Below, one piece after another: positions 1-9,340 of a stretch of 64,000 bases of DNA (its first letter is position 1; every line of letters starts with the position of its first letter). This DNA is from JAVJQS01 sp040218815 (lineage in GTDB: Bacteria; Bacteroidota; Bacteroidia; Flavobacteriales_E; Vicingaceae): contig JAVJQS010000004.1 of NCBI GenBank assembly GCA_040218815.1, positions 372,001 through 436,000 on the forward strand, read 5' to 3'. The notes beneath the pieces were generated by a model that was not told the origin of the DNA, made no database searches, and saw nothing but the letters and a program-made list of their open reading frames with translations. A program made the position numbers and the translations under genes.

Positions 1-1
1 C

Positions 2-451
2 TCCGCTACATTTCTAATTATTACTTTTTTGGCTTTAGCTGCCACCAACTCAGAATCCTGTGATACCAAGGCATTAAAAAAACAAGGAATTGCTGAACTT
101 AATCCTTACTTTTATTCTGCAGCCAAAGTCAATACTATTAGTTATGACTATAAAGAAACGCGAAAAGAAATTGAGGTGCCATTGTTTAAAGGAGAAAAGT
201 ATAAAATGGTGTTTAATAAAAAAGCGCTTCCAAAAGATGTGGTAATTGAAGTTTACGATAAAGACAAAGAGAACACAAACAGAAGTCCCATTTTTAGCTC
301 CGCAGATTCAACTGGCACCCTTGTTACTTTTGAGCCAAAGAAATCTAAGAAGATGTATGTAAATTATGTCATTCCTGAAGCTGGAGATGTAAAAGAAACA
401 GGTTGCTTAGTATTTATTTTAGGATACCAACTTACCTTTTTAAAAGATTAA
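2..451 (+). CDS. Secreted hypothetical protein, 5' end outside window
   Basis: The reading frame is open from the first complete codon (position 2) to a TAA at 449-451, so the true start lies upstream of the window. A TTG at 29 opens a frame too, but the residues before it (S-A-T-F-L-I-I-T-F-L) continue the same hydrophobic stretch, which reads as the core of a signal peptide ending near A-L-A-A. The mature part is about 130 residues with two cysteines and beta-rich, Lys/Glu-rich sequence. I recognise no family. It lies 25 bp before the lipoprotein gene at 477 and may share its transcript. Probably periplasmic. Confidence 0.7.
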   Translation, partial: SATFLIITFLALAATNSESCDTKALKKQGIAELNPYFYSAAKVNTISYDYKETRKEIEVPLFKGEKYKMVFNKKALPKDVVIEVYDKDKENTNRSPIFSSADSTGTLVTFEPKKSKKMYVNYVIPEAGDVKETGCLVFILGYQLTFLKD

Positions 452-476
452 TTATAACGACTAAACCTTTACATTC

Positions 477-1358
477 ATGAGAAAAAGTAAATATATCATT
501 CAATATCTATCAGTTGTTGCCTTCTTAAGCTTTTCTATAGCTTGTGCCGAAGCTCCAAAAAAGGAAGAATCTGATATGGAAGAAACAACCGAAGTGGATT
601 CAACAGAGATGGGTGATGACGAAGCCATGATGGAAGAAGACAATTCATTTATGTTGCCTTCTCCTATTCAAATTGCTGCTATTTTTAATCGAGCAGGTTT
701 AGGATTTCAAAGCGGACTAACTAACCCTATTGAAAATTTAGGCAAGTACAATACAAAAACAGCAAAATATCTAAATTTTGGAGTGTATAGTGCTGATTTG
801 GCATATGTTGTTTTAAATGAGCAACAACAAGCCTCTATTGATTACCTTAATGTAGTCAAAAAACTTTCAGATGAAATTGGAATGCCAAGTGTTTTTGGAT
901 CTGGAAGACTAATTGAAAGCTTCGAAAAAAACATCGATAATCAAGATACCGTTTTAAGAATATTAACAACGATTAAAAGAAGAACTGATGAATACCTAGA
1001 AGAAAACGAAGAAAAGTCTAAAGAGGCTATCTTCTTTTCAGCAGCTTGGTTAGAAGGTATGTACTTAGGAGCTAACAGTTCGAGTGATAAAGACAAACTT
1101 GCGCCAAGATTGATTGAACAAATGACAATTTTAGAGAATGTGATTAAAGCCATTAAAGCTCAAAATGACCCAACTTTAGATATGGAATTCATGATTAAAG
1201 GCTTAACTGAATTACAGAATACTTTTGAGGGATTTGAGAGCATTAAAGCGCTTGATTCAGAAGGATCAACTTTTGATTCTGTTCAATTGACTGAAAAAGA
1301 AATGGGTCAACTGAATTCAAAAATAGAAAGCTTAAGAAGCAAAGTAATAAACGGATAA
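477..1358 (+). CDS. Lipoprotein of unknown function
   Basis: The 293-residue product starts with a Lys/Arg n-region, a hydrophobic core and a lipobox ending S-I-A-C at Cys23, so it should be exported and lipid-anchored. After the cysteine comes a strongly acidic Glu/Asp/Met linker to about residue 55, which may favour surface exposure in Bacteroidota. The remainder is mostly alpha-helical and has no catalytic motif that I recognise. A perfect hairpin terminator follows 20 bp after the stop, so it is the last gene of its transcript, perhaps shared with the secreted protein just upstream. Function unknown. Confidence 0.8.
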   Translation: MRKSKYIIQYLSVVAFLSFSIACAEAPKKEESDMEETTEVDSTEMGDDEAMMEEDNSFMLPSPIQIAAIFNRAGLGFQSGLTNPIENLGKYNTKTAKYLNFGVYSADLAYVVLNEQQQASIDYLNVVKKLSDEIGMPSVFGSGRLIESFEKNIDNQDTVLRILTTIKRRTDEYLEENEEKSKEAIFFSAAWLEGMYLGANSSSDKDKLAPRLIEQMTILENVIKAIKAQNDPTLDMEFMIKGLTELQNTFEGFESIKALDSEGSTFDSVQLTEKEMGQLNSKIESLRSKVING

Positions 1359-1378
1359 TTTAAAAAAACAAATAATTT

Positions 1379-1408
1379 AAAAAGGACGCAATTGCGTCCT
1401 TTTTTGTT
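1379..1408 (+). terminator. Rho-independent terminator after the lipoprotein gene
   Basis: A perfect inverted repeat spans 1379-1404: AAAGGACGCA on the left and TGCGTCCTTT on the right around a central AT, followed by a T-rich run. It separates the lipoprotein gene from the thrS promoter. Confidence 0.9.
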
Positions 1409-1418
1409 TTTAAGGTTT

Positions 1419-1426
1419 TACCTTTG
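1419..1426 (+). promoter_or_regulatory. Putative Bacteroidota -7 promoter element for thrS
   Basis: TACCTTTG matches the Bacteroidota consensus TAnnTTTG and ends 14 bp before the thrS ATG, giving a very short leader. No convincing -33 TTTG at the standard spacing was seen, so only the -7 element supports the call. Confidence 0.5.
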
Positions 1427-1440
1427 CACAAATTTTTTTC

Positions 1441-3378
1441 ATGATTAAGATAAGCCTACCCGATGGAAGTATCAGGGAATACGAAAAAGGTGCAACCGCA
1501 TTAGACGTTGCAAAAAGCATTAGTGAAGGTCTCGCTAGAAATGTATTAGCTGCAAAAGTTGATGAAGAGGTTCAAGACGCCTTTAGACCCATTCAAAATG
1601 ATGCAAGCCTACAATTATTAACTTGGAATGACGACCAAGGCAAAGAAACCATGTGGCACAGTTCGGCTCACCTATTAGCTGAGGCACTTGAAGCCATGTA
1701 CCCTGGAATAAAGTTAGGCATTGGCCCTCCTATAGAAAATGGATTTTATTATGATGTAGATGCTGGAGATACTGTTATTTCTTCTGAAGATTTACCAGCT
1801 ATTGAAAAGAAAATGCTGGAACTCGCGCGTGAGAAGAACGAATATAGTAGAAAAGAAATTTCAAAGGCTGAAGCTATTGCCTATTACAAAGATAAAGGTG
1901 ATGAATACAAATTAGAGTTGTTAGAAGACTTGGAAGATGGCAACATCACTTTTTACAATCAAGGTAAGTTCACTGATTTGTGTCGTGGTCCCCACATCCC
2001 AAATACAGGATTTATAAAAGCAATTAAGCTATTAAGTGTTGCCGGTGCGTATTGGAGAGGAGACGAAAAAAACAAGCAGCTCACACGAATTTATGGGATT
2101 ACCTTCCCAAAACAAAAGGAGCTAACGGAGTATCTAGAGCTTTTGGAGGAGGCGAAAAAGCGGGACCATAGAAAACTAGGCAAGGAACTAGAATTATTCA
2201 CTTTTAGTCAAAAAGTTGGTCAAGGATTACCACTGTGGTTACCAAAAGGAGCTCAGCTGCGAGAGCGCCTGGAAAAATTCATGAAAGACGCCCAATTAAA
2301 AGCAGGTTATTTACCAGTTATTACTCCACATATCGGAAGTAAAGAATTGTATGTAACTTCTGGACACTATGAAAAATATGGTGAAGACTCGTTTCAGCCT
2401 ATAAAAACTCCAAGTGAAGATGAAGAGTTTTTGTTGAAACCAATGAATTGCCCACATCATTGTGAAATTTATAAATCACAGCCACGCTCCTATCGTGATT
2501 TACCGATTCGTTTTGCAGAATTTGGAACGGTTTATCGATATGAACAAAGTGGCGAGCTACATGGACTTACTCGAGTTAGAGGATTTACACAAGATGATGC
2601 TCATCTCTTTTGTAGACCAGAACAAGTCGAGGACGAATTTAAAAAAGTTATTGATTTAGTATTGCACACCTTAAAGGTATTGAAGTTTGATGACTTCACC
2701 GCTCAAATATCCTTAAGAGATAAAGATGATAGAAGCAAGTATATTGGGAGTGATGAAAATTGGGAAAAGGCAGAAGCAGCAATTATAAATGCGGTTAAAG
2801 GCAAAGAACTCAATACGGTTGTTGAATATGGTGAGGCTGCGTTTTATGGTCCCAAGCTAGACTTTATGATTAAAGATGCTTTAGGCAGAAAATGGCAGCT
2901 GGGAACTATACAAGTAGATTATAATTTACCTGAGCGATTTGAATTGGAGTATGTTGGTAGTGATGATAAAAGACATAGACCTGTAATGATTCATCGAGCT
3001 CCATTTGGATCTATGGAACGATTTGTTGCCCTTTTAATTGAACATTGTGGAGGAAACTTTCCTCTTTGGTTAACCCCAGATCAGGTTGCAATTTTGCCAC
3101 TTAGTGAAAAATATAATGAAAATTGCAAAGAGGTTTTAAGTCTGCTAAATAATTACGATATTCGCGGATTCGTTGACGATCGCAATGAGAAAGTAGGTAA
3201 AAAGATCCGTGATGCAGAGATAGCAAAGGTTCCCTACATGTTGATTGTTGGTGAAAAAGAGGTTGAAAATGATACACTTTCAGTTCGGAAACACGGAAAA
3301 GGAGATATTGGTGTGATGAAAGTGCCAGAATTTGCAACTTTAGTAGAAAAAGAAATAAAAGAATTATTAACAGTTTAA
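1441..3378 (+). CDS. thrS: Threonine--tRNA ligase
   Basis: Charges tRNA-Thr with threonine in the cytoplasm. The 645-residue length is usual for the family. Domains in order: TGS domain (1-60), editing/second additional domain with the [12 protein letters not shown] motif (His73, His77), the class II catalytic core with the zinc-ligand region NCPHHC (near residue 336) and motif 3 [11 protein letters not shown], then the anticodon-binding domain from about 540. It is the first gene of a thrS-infC-rpmI-rplT operon, the same order as in Escherichia coli, and the next gene's ribosome binding site begins 2 bp after its stop. The ATG sits just after a TAnnTTTG element. Confidence 0.97.
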   Translation: MIKISLPDGSIREYEKGATALDVAKSISEGLARNVLAAKVDEEVQDAFRPIQNDASLQLLTWNDDQGKETMWHSSAHLLAEALEAMYPGIKLGIGPPIENGFYYDVDAGDTVISSEDLPAIEKKMLELAREKNEYSRKEISKAEAIAYYKDKGDEYKLELLEDLEDGNITFYNQGKFTDLCRGPHIPNTGFIKAIKLLSVAGAYWRGDEKNKQLTRIYGITFPKQKELTEYLELLEEAKKRDHRKLGKELELFTFSQKVGQGLPLWLPKGAQLRERLEKFMKDAQLKAGYLPVITPHIGSKELYVTSGHYEKYGEDSFQPIKTPSEDEEFLLKPMNCPHHCEIYKSQPRSYRDLPIRFAEFGTVYRYEQSGELHGLTRVRGFTQDDAHLFCRPEQVEDEFKKVIDLVLHTLKVLKFDDFTAQISLRDKDDRSKYIGSDENWEKAEAAIINAVKGKELNTVVEYGEAAFYGPKLDFMIKDALGRKWQLGTIQVDYNLPERFELEYVGSDDKRHRPVMIHRAPFGSMERFVALLIEHCGGNFPLWLTPDQVAILPLSEKYNENCKEVLSLLNNYDIRGFVDDRNEKVGKKIRDAEIAKVPYMLIVGEKEVENDTLSVRKHGKGDIGVMKVPEFATLVEKEIKELLTV

Positions 3379-3380
3379 TT

Positions 3381-3397
3381 AGGAGGACCTAGCAATA
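3381..3397 (+). promoter_or_regulatory. Strong ribosome binding site and ATA start of infC
   Basis: AGGAGG at 3381-3386 is followed, 8 nt later, by ATA at 3395-3397 in frame with IF3. The only stop upstream in this frame is the TAG at 3379-3381. Between that stop and the first conserved IF3 residues there is no ATG, GTG or TTG. A textbook Shine-Dalgarno is rare in Bacteroidota, so its spacing to ATA supports the non-standard start. Confidence 0.75.
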
Positions 3398-3943
3398 GCA
3401 AGACAACCAAGACCTCGTCGATTCGTACGAAAAGAAGATCCACATAAAATCAACGAAAAAATTGATGCACGTGATGTGCGCGTAGTTGGTGAAGGCGTTG
3501 AACAAGGCGTTTACCCCATCCGCGAAGCACTAAAGATGGCTGAAGAACAAGAGTTGGATTTGGTGGAGATATCACCAAATGCTGCGCCGCCAGTTTGCAA
3601 AATCATCGATTACAAGAAATTCTTGTATGAGCAAAAGAAACGGCAGAAGGAAATGAAATCCAAAGCTGTTAAAGTGGTTGTGAAGGAGATTCGATTTGGG
3701 CCAAATACCGACGATCATGATTTTAACTTTAAGTTGAAACATGCAGAAAAGTTTATCGATGAAGGAGCAAAAGTTAAAGCCTATGTATTCTTTAAAGGAA
3801 GATCAATTCTATTTAAAGATAAAGGACAAATTTTGTTATTGAAACTAGCGCAAGCCCTAGAAGAGGTAGCAACAGTGGAATCGATGCCAAAAATGGAAGG
3901 AAAGCGAATGATTATGATGATTGCTCCAAAAAAGAAAAAGTAA
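3395..3943 (+). CDS. infC: Translation initiation factor IF-3, ATA start
   Basis: IF-3 binds the 30S subunit and proofreads start-codon selection. From ATA the product is 182 residues. Its N-terminus is [20 protein letters not shown], the usual Bacteroidota IF-3 beginning, followed by the conserved [28 protein letters not shown] and the C-terminal domain with KEIRFGP. The first conventional start (GTG at 3476) would delete 27 residues including the conserved INEKI segment. In E. coli infC starts at AUU, and IF-3 represses its own translation by rejecting that codon; the ATA here suggests the same autoregulation by inference. It lies between thrS and rpmI. Confidence 0.93.
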   Translation: MARQPRPRRFVRKEDPHKINEKIDARDVRVVGEGVEQGVYPIREALKMAEEQELDLVEISPNAAPPVCKIIDYKKFLYEQKKRQKEMKSKAVKVVVKEIRFGPNTDDHDFNFKLKHAEKFIDEGAKVKAYVFFKGRSILFKDKGQILLLKLAQALEEVATVESMPKMEGKRMIMMIAPKKKK

Positions 3944-3969
3944 ATAAGTTTAATTCAATCTATAGTGTA

Positions 3970-4167
3970 ATGCCAAAAATGAAAACTGGTTCAAGCGCAA
4001 AAAAGCGCTTCAAAATAACAGGATCGGGAAAAATAAAAAGAAAACACGCTTTTAAAAGTCATATTTTGACTAAAAAAGCTACCAAACGTAAAAGAAACTT
4101 AACGCAAGCAACTTTAGTTCATCCAGCAGATGAGTCTAATATTAAGTTGCAATTGTGCATGAAGTAA
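3970..4167 (+). CDS. rpmI: 50S ribosomal protein L35
   Basis: A 65-residue basic protein beginning [15 protein letters not shown], with the conserved [16 protein letters not shown] segment that identifies bL35. It is a component of the large ribosomal subunit. It lies 26 bp after infC and 98 bp before rplT, the standard neighbourhood. There is no nearby terminator between these genes, so they should be cotranscribed. Confidence 0.96.
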   Translation: MPKMKTGSSAKKRFKITGSGKIKRKHAFKSHILTKKATKRKRNLTQATLVHPADESNIKLQLCMK

Positions 4168-4265
4168 AATTTACCAAGGTTATCGTAAATTAATTTATAA
4201 CACAACCCGAATACTCGCCTAATAAAAGTGTCAATTGACCGCGATTATTCAAAAAACGAAAAGAA

Positions 4266-4610
4266 ATGCCAAAATCAACAAACTCAGTAGCGGCAAAGGC
4301 CCGTAGAAAAAAAATCCTTAAGCAAGCAAAAGGATACTTCGGAAGAAGAAAAAATGTGCATACCGTAGCAAAAAATGCGGTTGAAAAAGCAGGTGTATAT
4401 GCATACACTGGTAGAAAACTCAAGAAAAGAAACTTCAGAGGATTATGGATTCAGCGAATTAATGCTGCATGCCGTGAACATGATATGTCGTATTCTGAAT
4501 TCATGGGAAAGATGGCTAAAAAAGACATTCAATTAAACCGAAAGGTATTGGCAGACTTAGCCATGAATGATAGCAAGGCTTTTGCAGCAATTATTAAAAC
4601 AATAAAATAA
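4266..4610 (+). CDS. rplT: 50S ribosomal protein L20
   Basis: A 114-residue basic protein, [20 protein letters not shown] at the start, with the bL20 signatures [19 protein letters not shown] and [12 protein letters not shown]. It binds 23S rRNA and is needed for large-subunit assembly. It closes the thrS-infC-rpmI-rplT operon and is followed by a strong terminator. In several bacteria L20 represses its operon by binding the leader mRNA; the 98-bp gap upstream could hold such a site, but I could not identify a convincing mimic structure. Confidence 0.96.
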   Translation: MPKSTNSVAAKARRKKILKQAKGYFGRRKNVHTVAKNAVEKAGVYAYTGRKLKKRNFRGLWIQRINAACREHDMSYSEFMGKMAKKDIQLNRKVLADLAMNDSKAFAAIIKTIK

Positions 4611-4636
4611 ACATTAACCTATTGAACTTATTTAAG

Positions 4637-4668
4637 AAAAGACCTGTTTTTTAACAGGTCTTTTTTTT
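4637..4668 (+). terminator. Terminator of the thrS-rplT operon
   Basis: A 12-bp perfect stem, AAAAGACCTGTT (4637-4648) and AACAGGTCTTTT (4653-4664), with a TTTT loop and a continuing T run, 26 bp after the rplT stop. Confidence 0.93.
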
Positions 4669-4691
4669 GTTTATATTTTAGACAACCCACT

Positions 4692-4928
4692 ATGAAGTTT
4701 TCATCAAGATCAGGAATATCCAGCTTGCCCATAATAATTTTATTGTGTTTAACATTAGGTTTAGCGCCATTCAAACCAGAACCTCATGTTTGGCAAAAAT
4801 TAAAGTGGTTGTTCGATGGTGGAGTCGGTATGCAAGCTATGGACTACTTTGATCTATTACTTCATGGTTTTCCTTGGGTGCTATTATTAATTTTTATAAC
4901 TCATTGGTCATTTAAAAGATTAAAGTGA
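4692..4928 (+). CDS. Small two-helix membrane protein
   Basis: A 78-residue protein with a hydrophobic segment at 13-27, a loop with the pattern GLAPFKPEPHVWQKLKW, a QAMDYFDLLLHGFPW motif and a second hydrophobic segment at about 56-72. I recognise this as a widespread small conserved family found in Proteobacteria and Bacteroidota, often labelled 'RND transporter' in databases although it is far too short to be one. Its role is unknown; inner-membrane location is inferred. It starts 23 bp after the rplT terminator and stands alone. Confidence 0.75.
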   Translation: MKFSSRSGISSLPIIILLCLTLGLAPFKPEPHVWQKLKWLFDGGVGMQAMDYFDLLLHGFPWVLLLIFITHWSFKRLK

Positions 4929-5071
4929 AGTTTTTTATAATGTTGAACACCATTTAAATGCTTCTAAAATAGATAAGAATAAAAATAAAATTCAAATTGT
5001 ATCACAGAATTGATTTTTTATCCAATTTTGATTCGTTATTAACTTCTTACATCTTTATTTATTAGCTGACT

Positions 5072-5929
5072 ATGTGTCGTTTATTAGCCTATTTAGGAAG
5101 CCCTATATTGATGCATAAGCTAATTATTGAGCCTAAAAATTCATTGATCAACCAAAGTACAAATGCACAAGAAATAGAAGAACCGCTCAATGGAGATGGT
5201 TTTGGTATTGGATGGTACAACCATATATTAACAGATAAACCTGCTATTTTTACTTCCATTACTCCTGCATGGAACAACAAAAGTTTACAATCTATCTCCC
5301 CTTCCATTAAGTCTTCCTGTTTTTTTGCCCATTTAAGAGCTGCTTCAGTTGGTGAATTATCTGAAACCAACTGCCATCCATTTGCCTATCAAAACTTAAC
5401 AATGATGCACAACGGAGATTTGGGTGAGTTTTCAAAGTATAAAAGAGCTCTTCGAAGCAAATTGAGCGATGAATTATATAATTGGATTAAAGGTCAGACA
5501 GACTCTGAACATTTCTTTGCACTTTTCATTGATACTTTAAATCGCTTGAAAAGAAATACTGAAGTTTCAGCTGAATTAATGACTGTAGCACTTAGAGAAA
5601 CAGTTTTAATCGTAGAAAAAATAAAAAATGAAGCTAATGTTAAAGAGTCATCTTTTCTGAATATAGTTGTTGGTGATGGAGAACGCATGGTCGGACTTCG
5701 TTATGTTTCTGATATTAGCATAAAACCTCTATCTCTATACTACTCGGAAGGGTCTAGATATGAGTGTGAAGATGGTCTTTGTAAAATGTTGCCTGCAAAA
5801 GACGAAAATCAAAGCACTCTAATTGTTTCTGAAAAATTAAGCAATGAAATTAAAGATTGGAAACCTGTTCCTCCTAACTATTTTGTATTGGTGTATAAAG
5901 ATTTGTCGATAAAACTTGAGGCATTATAG
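5072..5929 (+). CDS. Class II glutamine amidotransferase (EgtC/DUG3/YafJ type)
   Basis: The 285-residue product begins MCRLLAYLGSP, so removal of Met exposes the N-terminal nucleophile Cys2 of class II (Ntn) glutamine amidotransferases. Supporting motifs are GDGFGIGWY, AHLRAASVG, MMHNGDL and TDSEHFFALF. Stand-alone members include EgtC, which removes gamma-glutamate in ergothioneine synthesis, and DUG3 of glutathione breakdown, so a gamma-glutamyl hydrolase is a reasonable inference. It is the first of five same-strand genes; the next begins 18 bp downstream. No synthase domain is attached. The physiological substrate cannot be read from sequence. Confidence 0.88.
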   Translation: MCRLLAYLGSPILMHKLIIEPKNSLINQSTNAQEIEEPLNGDGFGIGWYNHILTDKPAIFTSITPAWNNKSLQSISPSIKSSCFFAHLRAASVGELSETNCHPFAYQNLTMMHNGDLGEFSKYKRALRSKLSDELYNWIKGQTDSEHFFALFIDTLNRLKRNTEVSAELMTVALRETVLIVEKIKNEANVKESSFLNIVVGDGERMVGLRYVSDISIKPLSLYYSEGSRYECEDGLCKMLPAKDENQSTLIVSEKLSNEIKDWKPVPPNYFVLVYKDLSIKLEAL

Positions 5930-5947
5930 CTATTAAAATAAAATTTA

Positions 5948-6664
5948 TTGAAAAAAATAGAAATTCAAACTCAGCCAAACGATTTTAGTTGTGGCCCTAC
6001 TTGCTTGCATGCCGTTTACAAATACTTAGGAGAAAGGATAAGTTTAGATCAAGTGATAAGTGAAGTTCATAGTCTTAGAAATGGGGGAACATTGTCTGTA
6101 ATGCTAGCAATTGATGCATTAAAAAAAGGGTATAAAGCCACTATTTATCATTACAATTTGGAGTTGTTTGATCCCACATGGTTTCCCATTACTGATAGGT
6201 CAGCCTTTATTGACAAGCTCAAACAACAAATCAAGGCTAAACCAATTCAAAAGCTAGTAGATGCTTCGCTCGCATACATTAAGTTCTTAGAACTAGGTGG
6301 TATGATTCGTTTCAGAGATTTAACGCCTAAATTACTTGATAATTTATTTCAACAGGGCTACCCTATTTTAACTGGTCTTAGTGCTACTTATCTTTATCAA
6401 TGCTCAAGAGAAGTGACAATTTCAGATGGAGTGATGGAATACAATGATGTTAAAGGTGAAGCAACCGGTCATTTTGTAATACTTTCAGGTTATAATAAGA
6501 GTAAAAATTATGTTTTGGTCGCCGACCCATTTAAGGCGAATCCTGTATCTGGAACTAATTATTATTCCATTAATACCCGTAGAGTTATTAATTCTATTTT
6601 ACTTAGCATAATTACCTATGATGCAAATTTATTAGTGATACAGCCTAAAAAGAGCTTTAAATGA
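5948..6664 (+). CDS. C39-like cysteine peptidase, stand-alone
   Basis: The 238-residue product uses TTG at 5948. The motif NDFSCGPTCLHAVYKYLG places the catalytic Cys at residue 15, and ATGHFVILSGY (His175) and VADPF (Asp193) complete a papain-like triad in the order expected for the C39/C39-like family. There is no signal peptide and no fused ABC transporter, so it should act in the cytoplasm rather than as a bacteriocin processing exporter. Its last bases overlap the start of the ATP-grasp gene (ATGA), which suggests translational coupling. By context it may cleave or transfer a peptide-like product of the neighbouring ligases; that is inference. Confidence 0.85.
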   Translation: MKKIEIQTQPNDFSCGPTCLHAVYKYLGERISLDQVISEVHSLRNGGTLSVMLAIDALKKGYKATIYHYNLELFDPTWFPITDRSAFIDKLKQQIKAKPIQKLVDASLAYIKFLELGGMIRFRDLTPKLLDNLFQQGYPILTGLSATYLYQCSREVTISDGVMEYNDVKGEATGHFVILSGYNKSKNYVLVADPFKANPVSGTNYYSINTRRVINSILLSIITYDANLLVIQPKKSFK

Positions 6665-8121
6665 AGAAATTAATAATAGTCAATCAGCTTAAAGATTGGG
6701 ATTTCGATATTCCTTTAGTAGAAGTTATCGATGCAAAAAGCTATCTTTCAAAACCTGAATACCTAGAACTACGACATGTACGCATATTCAATTTGTGCAG
6801 AAACAACAAATACCAAAGCACCGGTTATTATGTTTCCTTATTAGCTGAAGCAAGAGGCCACAAAATAATTCCTACAGTTAGCACATTACAAGATTTTAAA
6901 ACCGTTCAATTATTAAAACTGCTTTCAGAAGAGTTAGACGACATTATTCAGGACAGTTTGCATAATATAAAGTCGACAGAGTTCACATTGAGTGTTTATT
7001 TTGGAAAAAACTTAGCAAAGCAACACACCAAACTTTCAAAGCAACTATACAACCTATTTCAGGCTCCTTTATTGCGAGTTGAATTTGTGTATAAAAATAA
7101 ATGGCTGGTAAAAAACATAAAACTTATCAGCATAACTGATATATCAGAAGAACACAAACCTTTTGTAAGGCAATTTGCAAAAGATTATTTCGCTAAGCAG
7201 AGATACGATACAGTTAAGGTTAATAAAACAACTTATGATCTTGCCATTTTAAGTAACCCAAAAGAAAGTGATCCTCCTTCTAATGATATTGCTCTTCAAA
7301 AAATGGTTGAAGCAGGTGAACGCCTTGGTTTTTATGTAGAATTAATAGAAAAAGATGATATTAGCCGTCTTCCTGAATTTGATGCCTTATTTATTAGAGA
7401 AACTACAGCAGTTAACCATCACACCTATCGATTTGCAAGGAAAGCAATAGCTGAAGGCTTAGTTGTGATCGATGATCCCACCTCTATTTTGCGTTGTACC
7501 AATAAAGTATATTTAGCTGAACTATTAAATAGAAATAGAATTCATACTCCAAAGACCATAATAATTCACAAAGACAATAAACATGAAGTAGAGTCATTTT
7601 TAATGCTTCCATGTGTTTTGAAAAAACCAGACAGTTCTTTTTCTCAAGGTGTTATTAAAGCTAAAACCTCCGAAGAGCTTCAAGTGAATTTGAATGAAAT
7701 GTTACAATCTTCTGACTTAATAATTGGTCAAGAGTACCTATTTACAGAGTTTGACTGGAGAATTGGAGTTCTCAATAAAAAAGTAATTTATGCCTGTAAA
7801 TACCATATGGCCAAAGGCCATTGGCAAATCTATAATTGGGCAAGTCATGAAGAAGAAAATTATGGAGGTGTTGAGACGATAGAATTAGATCAAGTTCCAG
7901 AACTTGTATTGCAAACTGCTTTAAAGTCAGCTAACTTAATAGGAGATGGGCTTTATGGTGTCGATGCAAAGTATATTGATGGTAAGGTTTACATCATTGA
8001 AGTAAATGATAACCCGAGCATTGATTCAGGTTTTGAAGATCGACTCTTGGGAGACGAGCTTTACAATCAAATTATGGAAGATTTTAAACGAAGAATAGAA
8101 CAATCAAAAAGAAATGAGTGA
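6661..8121 (+). CDS. RimK-like ATP-grasp ligase with RLAN N-terminal domain
   Basis: The 486-residue product has two parts. Residues 1 to about 160 carry the pattern RIFNLCRNNKYQSTGYYVS and LLAEARGHKIIPT, which I recognise as the RLAN (RimK-like ATP-grasp N-terminal) domain. From about 190 to the end is an ATP-grasp domain with VLKKPDSSFSQGV, and the metal-binding end YIIEVNDNPSIDSG. Such enzymes use ATP to join a carboxylate to an amine, for example adding glutamate or another amino acid to a peptide or protein. It overlaps the C39 gene by 4 bp and the GCS2 gene by 8 bp, so the three are tightly coupled. Acceptor and donor are unknown. Confidence 0.92.
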   Translation: MKKLIIVNQLKDWDFDIPLVEVIDAKSYLSKPEYLELRHVRIFNLCRNNKYQSTGYYVSLLAEARGHKIIPTVSTLQDFKTVQLLKLLSEELDDIIQDSLHNIKSTEFTLSVYFGKNLAKQHTKLSKQLYNLFQAPLLRVEFVYKNKWLVKNIKLISITDISEEHKPFVRQFAKDYFAKQRYDTVKVNKTTYDLAILSNPKESDPPSNDIALQKMVEAGERLGFYVELIEKDDISRLPEFDALFIRETTAVNHHTYRFARKAIAEGLVVIDDPTSILRCTNKVYLAELLNRNRIHTPKTIIIHKDNKHEVESFLMLPCVLKKPDSSFSQGVIKAKTSEELQVNLNEMLQSSDLIIGQEYLFTEFDWRIGVLNKKVIYACKYHMAKGHWQIYNWASHEEENYGGVETIELDQVPELVLQTALKSANLIGDGLYGVDAKYIDGKVYIIEVNDNPSIDSGFEDRLLGDELYNQIMEDFKRRIEQSKRNE

Positions 8122-9340
8122 AATAAAAAATAAGGTTCTTTCTTTATTCCAAGGTTTTGGTGTGGAGCTAGAATACATGATAGTTGACAAGGATAGTTTA
8201 AATATAAAACCAATTGCAGACCTATTATTAAAAGAGCTCGCTGGTAATGTAAACGATGATTTTGAAAATGGTGAGATAGCTTGGTCGAATGAATTAGTAA
8301 TGCATGTTTTGGAAATTAAGACCAATGGACCTGTAAATAGTTTAATGGGTTTGTCTGAAAAGTTTAATGAGAATGTGAAATTGGCTAACATAAAACTAGC
8401 AAAGCACAATGCTATATTATTGCCAACGGGTGCTCACCCATTTATGAATCCATTAAATGAAACAGTTATTTGGCCACATGAATACAATCAAGTTTATGCT
8501 TTATATGATAGAATATTTGACTGCAAGGGTCATGGATGGTCTAATTTACAGAGTACACATTTAAATTTACCTTTTGCTAATGACTTAGAATTTGAACAAT
8601 TGCATGCAGCAATTCGCTTACTTCTTCCAATAATTCCTTCAATTAGTGCAAGCACACCAATATTAGATTCTAGTTTTAATGGATTTAAAGATCATCGCTT
8701 AGAATATTATAGAAAAAACCAAGCTAAAATTCCCGCTATTGCCGGAAAAATTATTCCCGAAAAGGCTTACAATCAAAAAGATTACGAAAGTTTAATATTT
8801 GAACCAATACGAAAAGCGATTACCCCCTACGACTCAGAAGGGGTTTTAGGAAAATATTTCCTCAATTCACGCGGTGCTATCGCTAGGTTTGATCGAATGG
8901 CAATTGAGATTAGGGTTATTGACATTCAAGAGTGCCCAAAGATGGACATTGCTGTCTTAACGCTAATTATTGAAACAATTAAATGGTTAATAGCTAGGCA
9001 AAGCCAAGAATTGAAAAGGCAAAAAGAATTTGACGAAAATGAGTTGTATGAAATCTTCTGTGGTCATGCGAAAACAGCTGAAGATACAATTATTCAAAAT
9101 AAGGAGTACCTCTCAATTTTTGGTTTTAACAAACCAAGCTGTACTTCCAACGAATTATGGAAACACATAGTAGATTGTGTTCAGTTAGAAAATGATGAAG
9201 TAAATTTAATTTTAGAAAAAGGAAGCCTTTCTACTCGTATCTTAGGTAGATTAAGTCAAGATTTTTCCTTGGAAAATATTAAGAAGGTTTATAGAAATTT
9301 AGCTCACTGTTTGAAAGAAAATCAAGCCTTTGAAAAGTAA
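8114..9340 (+). CDS. GCS2-type carboxylate-amine ligase (glutamate--cysteine ligase-like)
   Basis: The 408-residue protein has the glutamine-synthetase-like fold signatures of the GCS2 family: GVELEYMI (Glu18, Glu20) as metal ligands, TGAHPFMNP, STHLNLP and the C-terminal segment SRGAIARFDRMAIEIRVID. Members form a gamma-glutamyl bond to an amine (YbdK-like enzymes, EgtA, plant-type GCL). It overlaps the upstream ATP-grasp gene by 8 bp and the downstream hydrolase by 11 bp. A second ATP-dependent ligase next to RimK suggests two successive condensations. No glutathione synthetase follows in the usual order, so glutathione synthesis is less likely than a dedicated product. Confidence 0.88.
   Translation: MSEIKNKVLSLFQGFGVELEYMIVDKDSLNIKPIADLLLKELAGNVNDDFENGEIAWSNELVMHVLEIKTNGPVNSLMGLSEKFNENVKLANIKLAKHNAILLPTGAHPFMNPLNETVIWPHEYNQVYALYDRIFDCKGHGWSNLQSTHLNLPFANDLEFEQLHAAIRLLLPIIPSISASTPILDSSFNGFKDHRLEYYRKNQAKIPAIAGKIIPEKAYNQKDYESLIFEPIRKAITPYDSEGVLGKYFLNSRGAIARFDRMAIEIRVIDIQECPKMDIAVLTLIIETIKWLIARQSQELKRQKEFDENELYEIFCGHAKTAEDTIIQNKEYLSIFGFNKPSCTSNELWKHIVDCVQLENDEVNLILEKGSLSTRILGRLSQDFSLENIKKVYRNLAHCLKENQAFEK

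Noticed and set aside
8104..8409. 101-residue minus-strand frame opposite the GCS2 gene
   Set aside because: Antisense to the strongly conserved metal-binding part of the ligase; a shadow.
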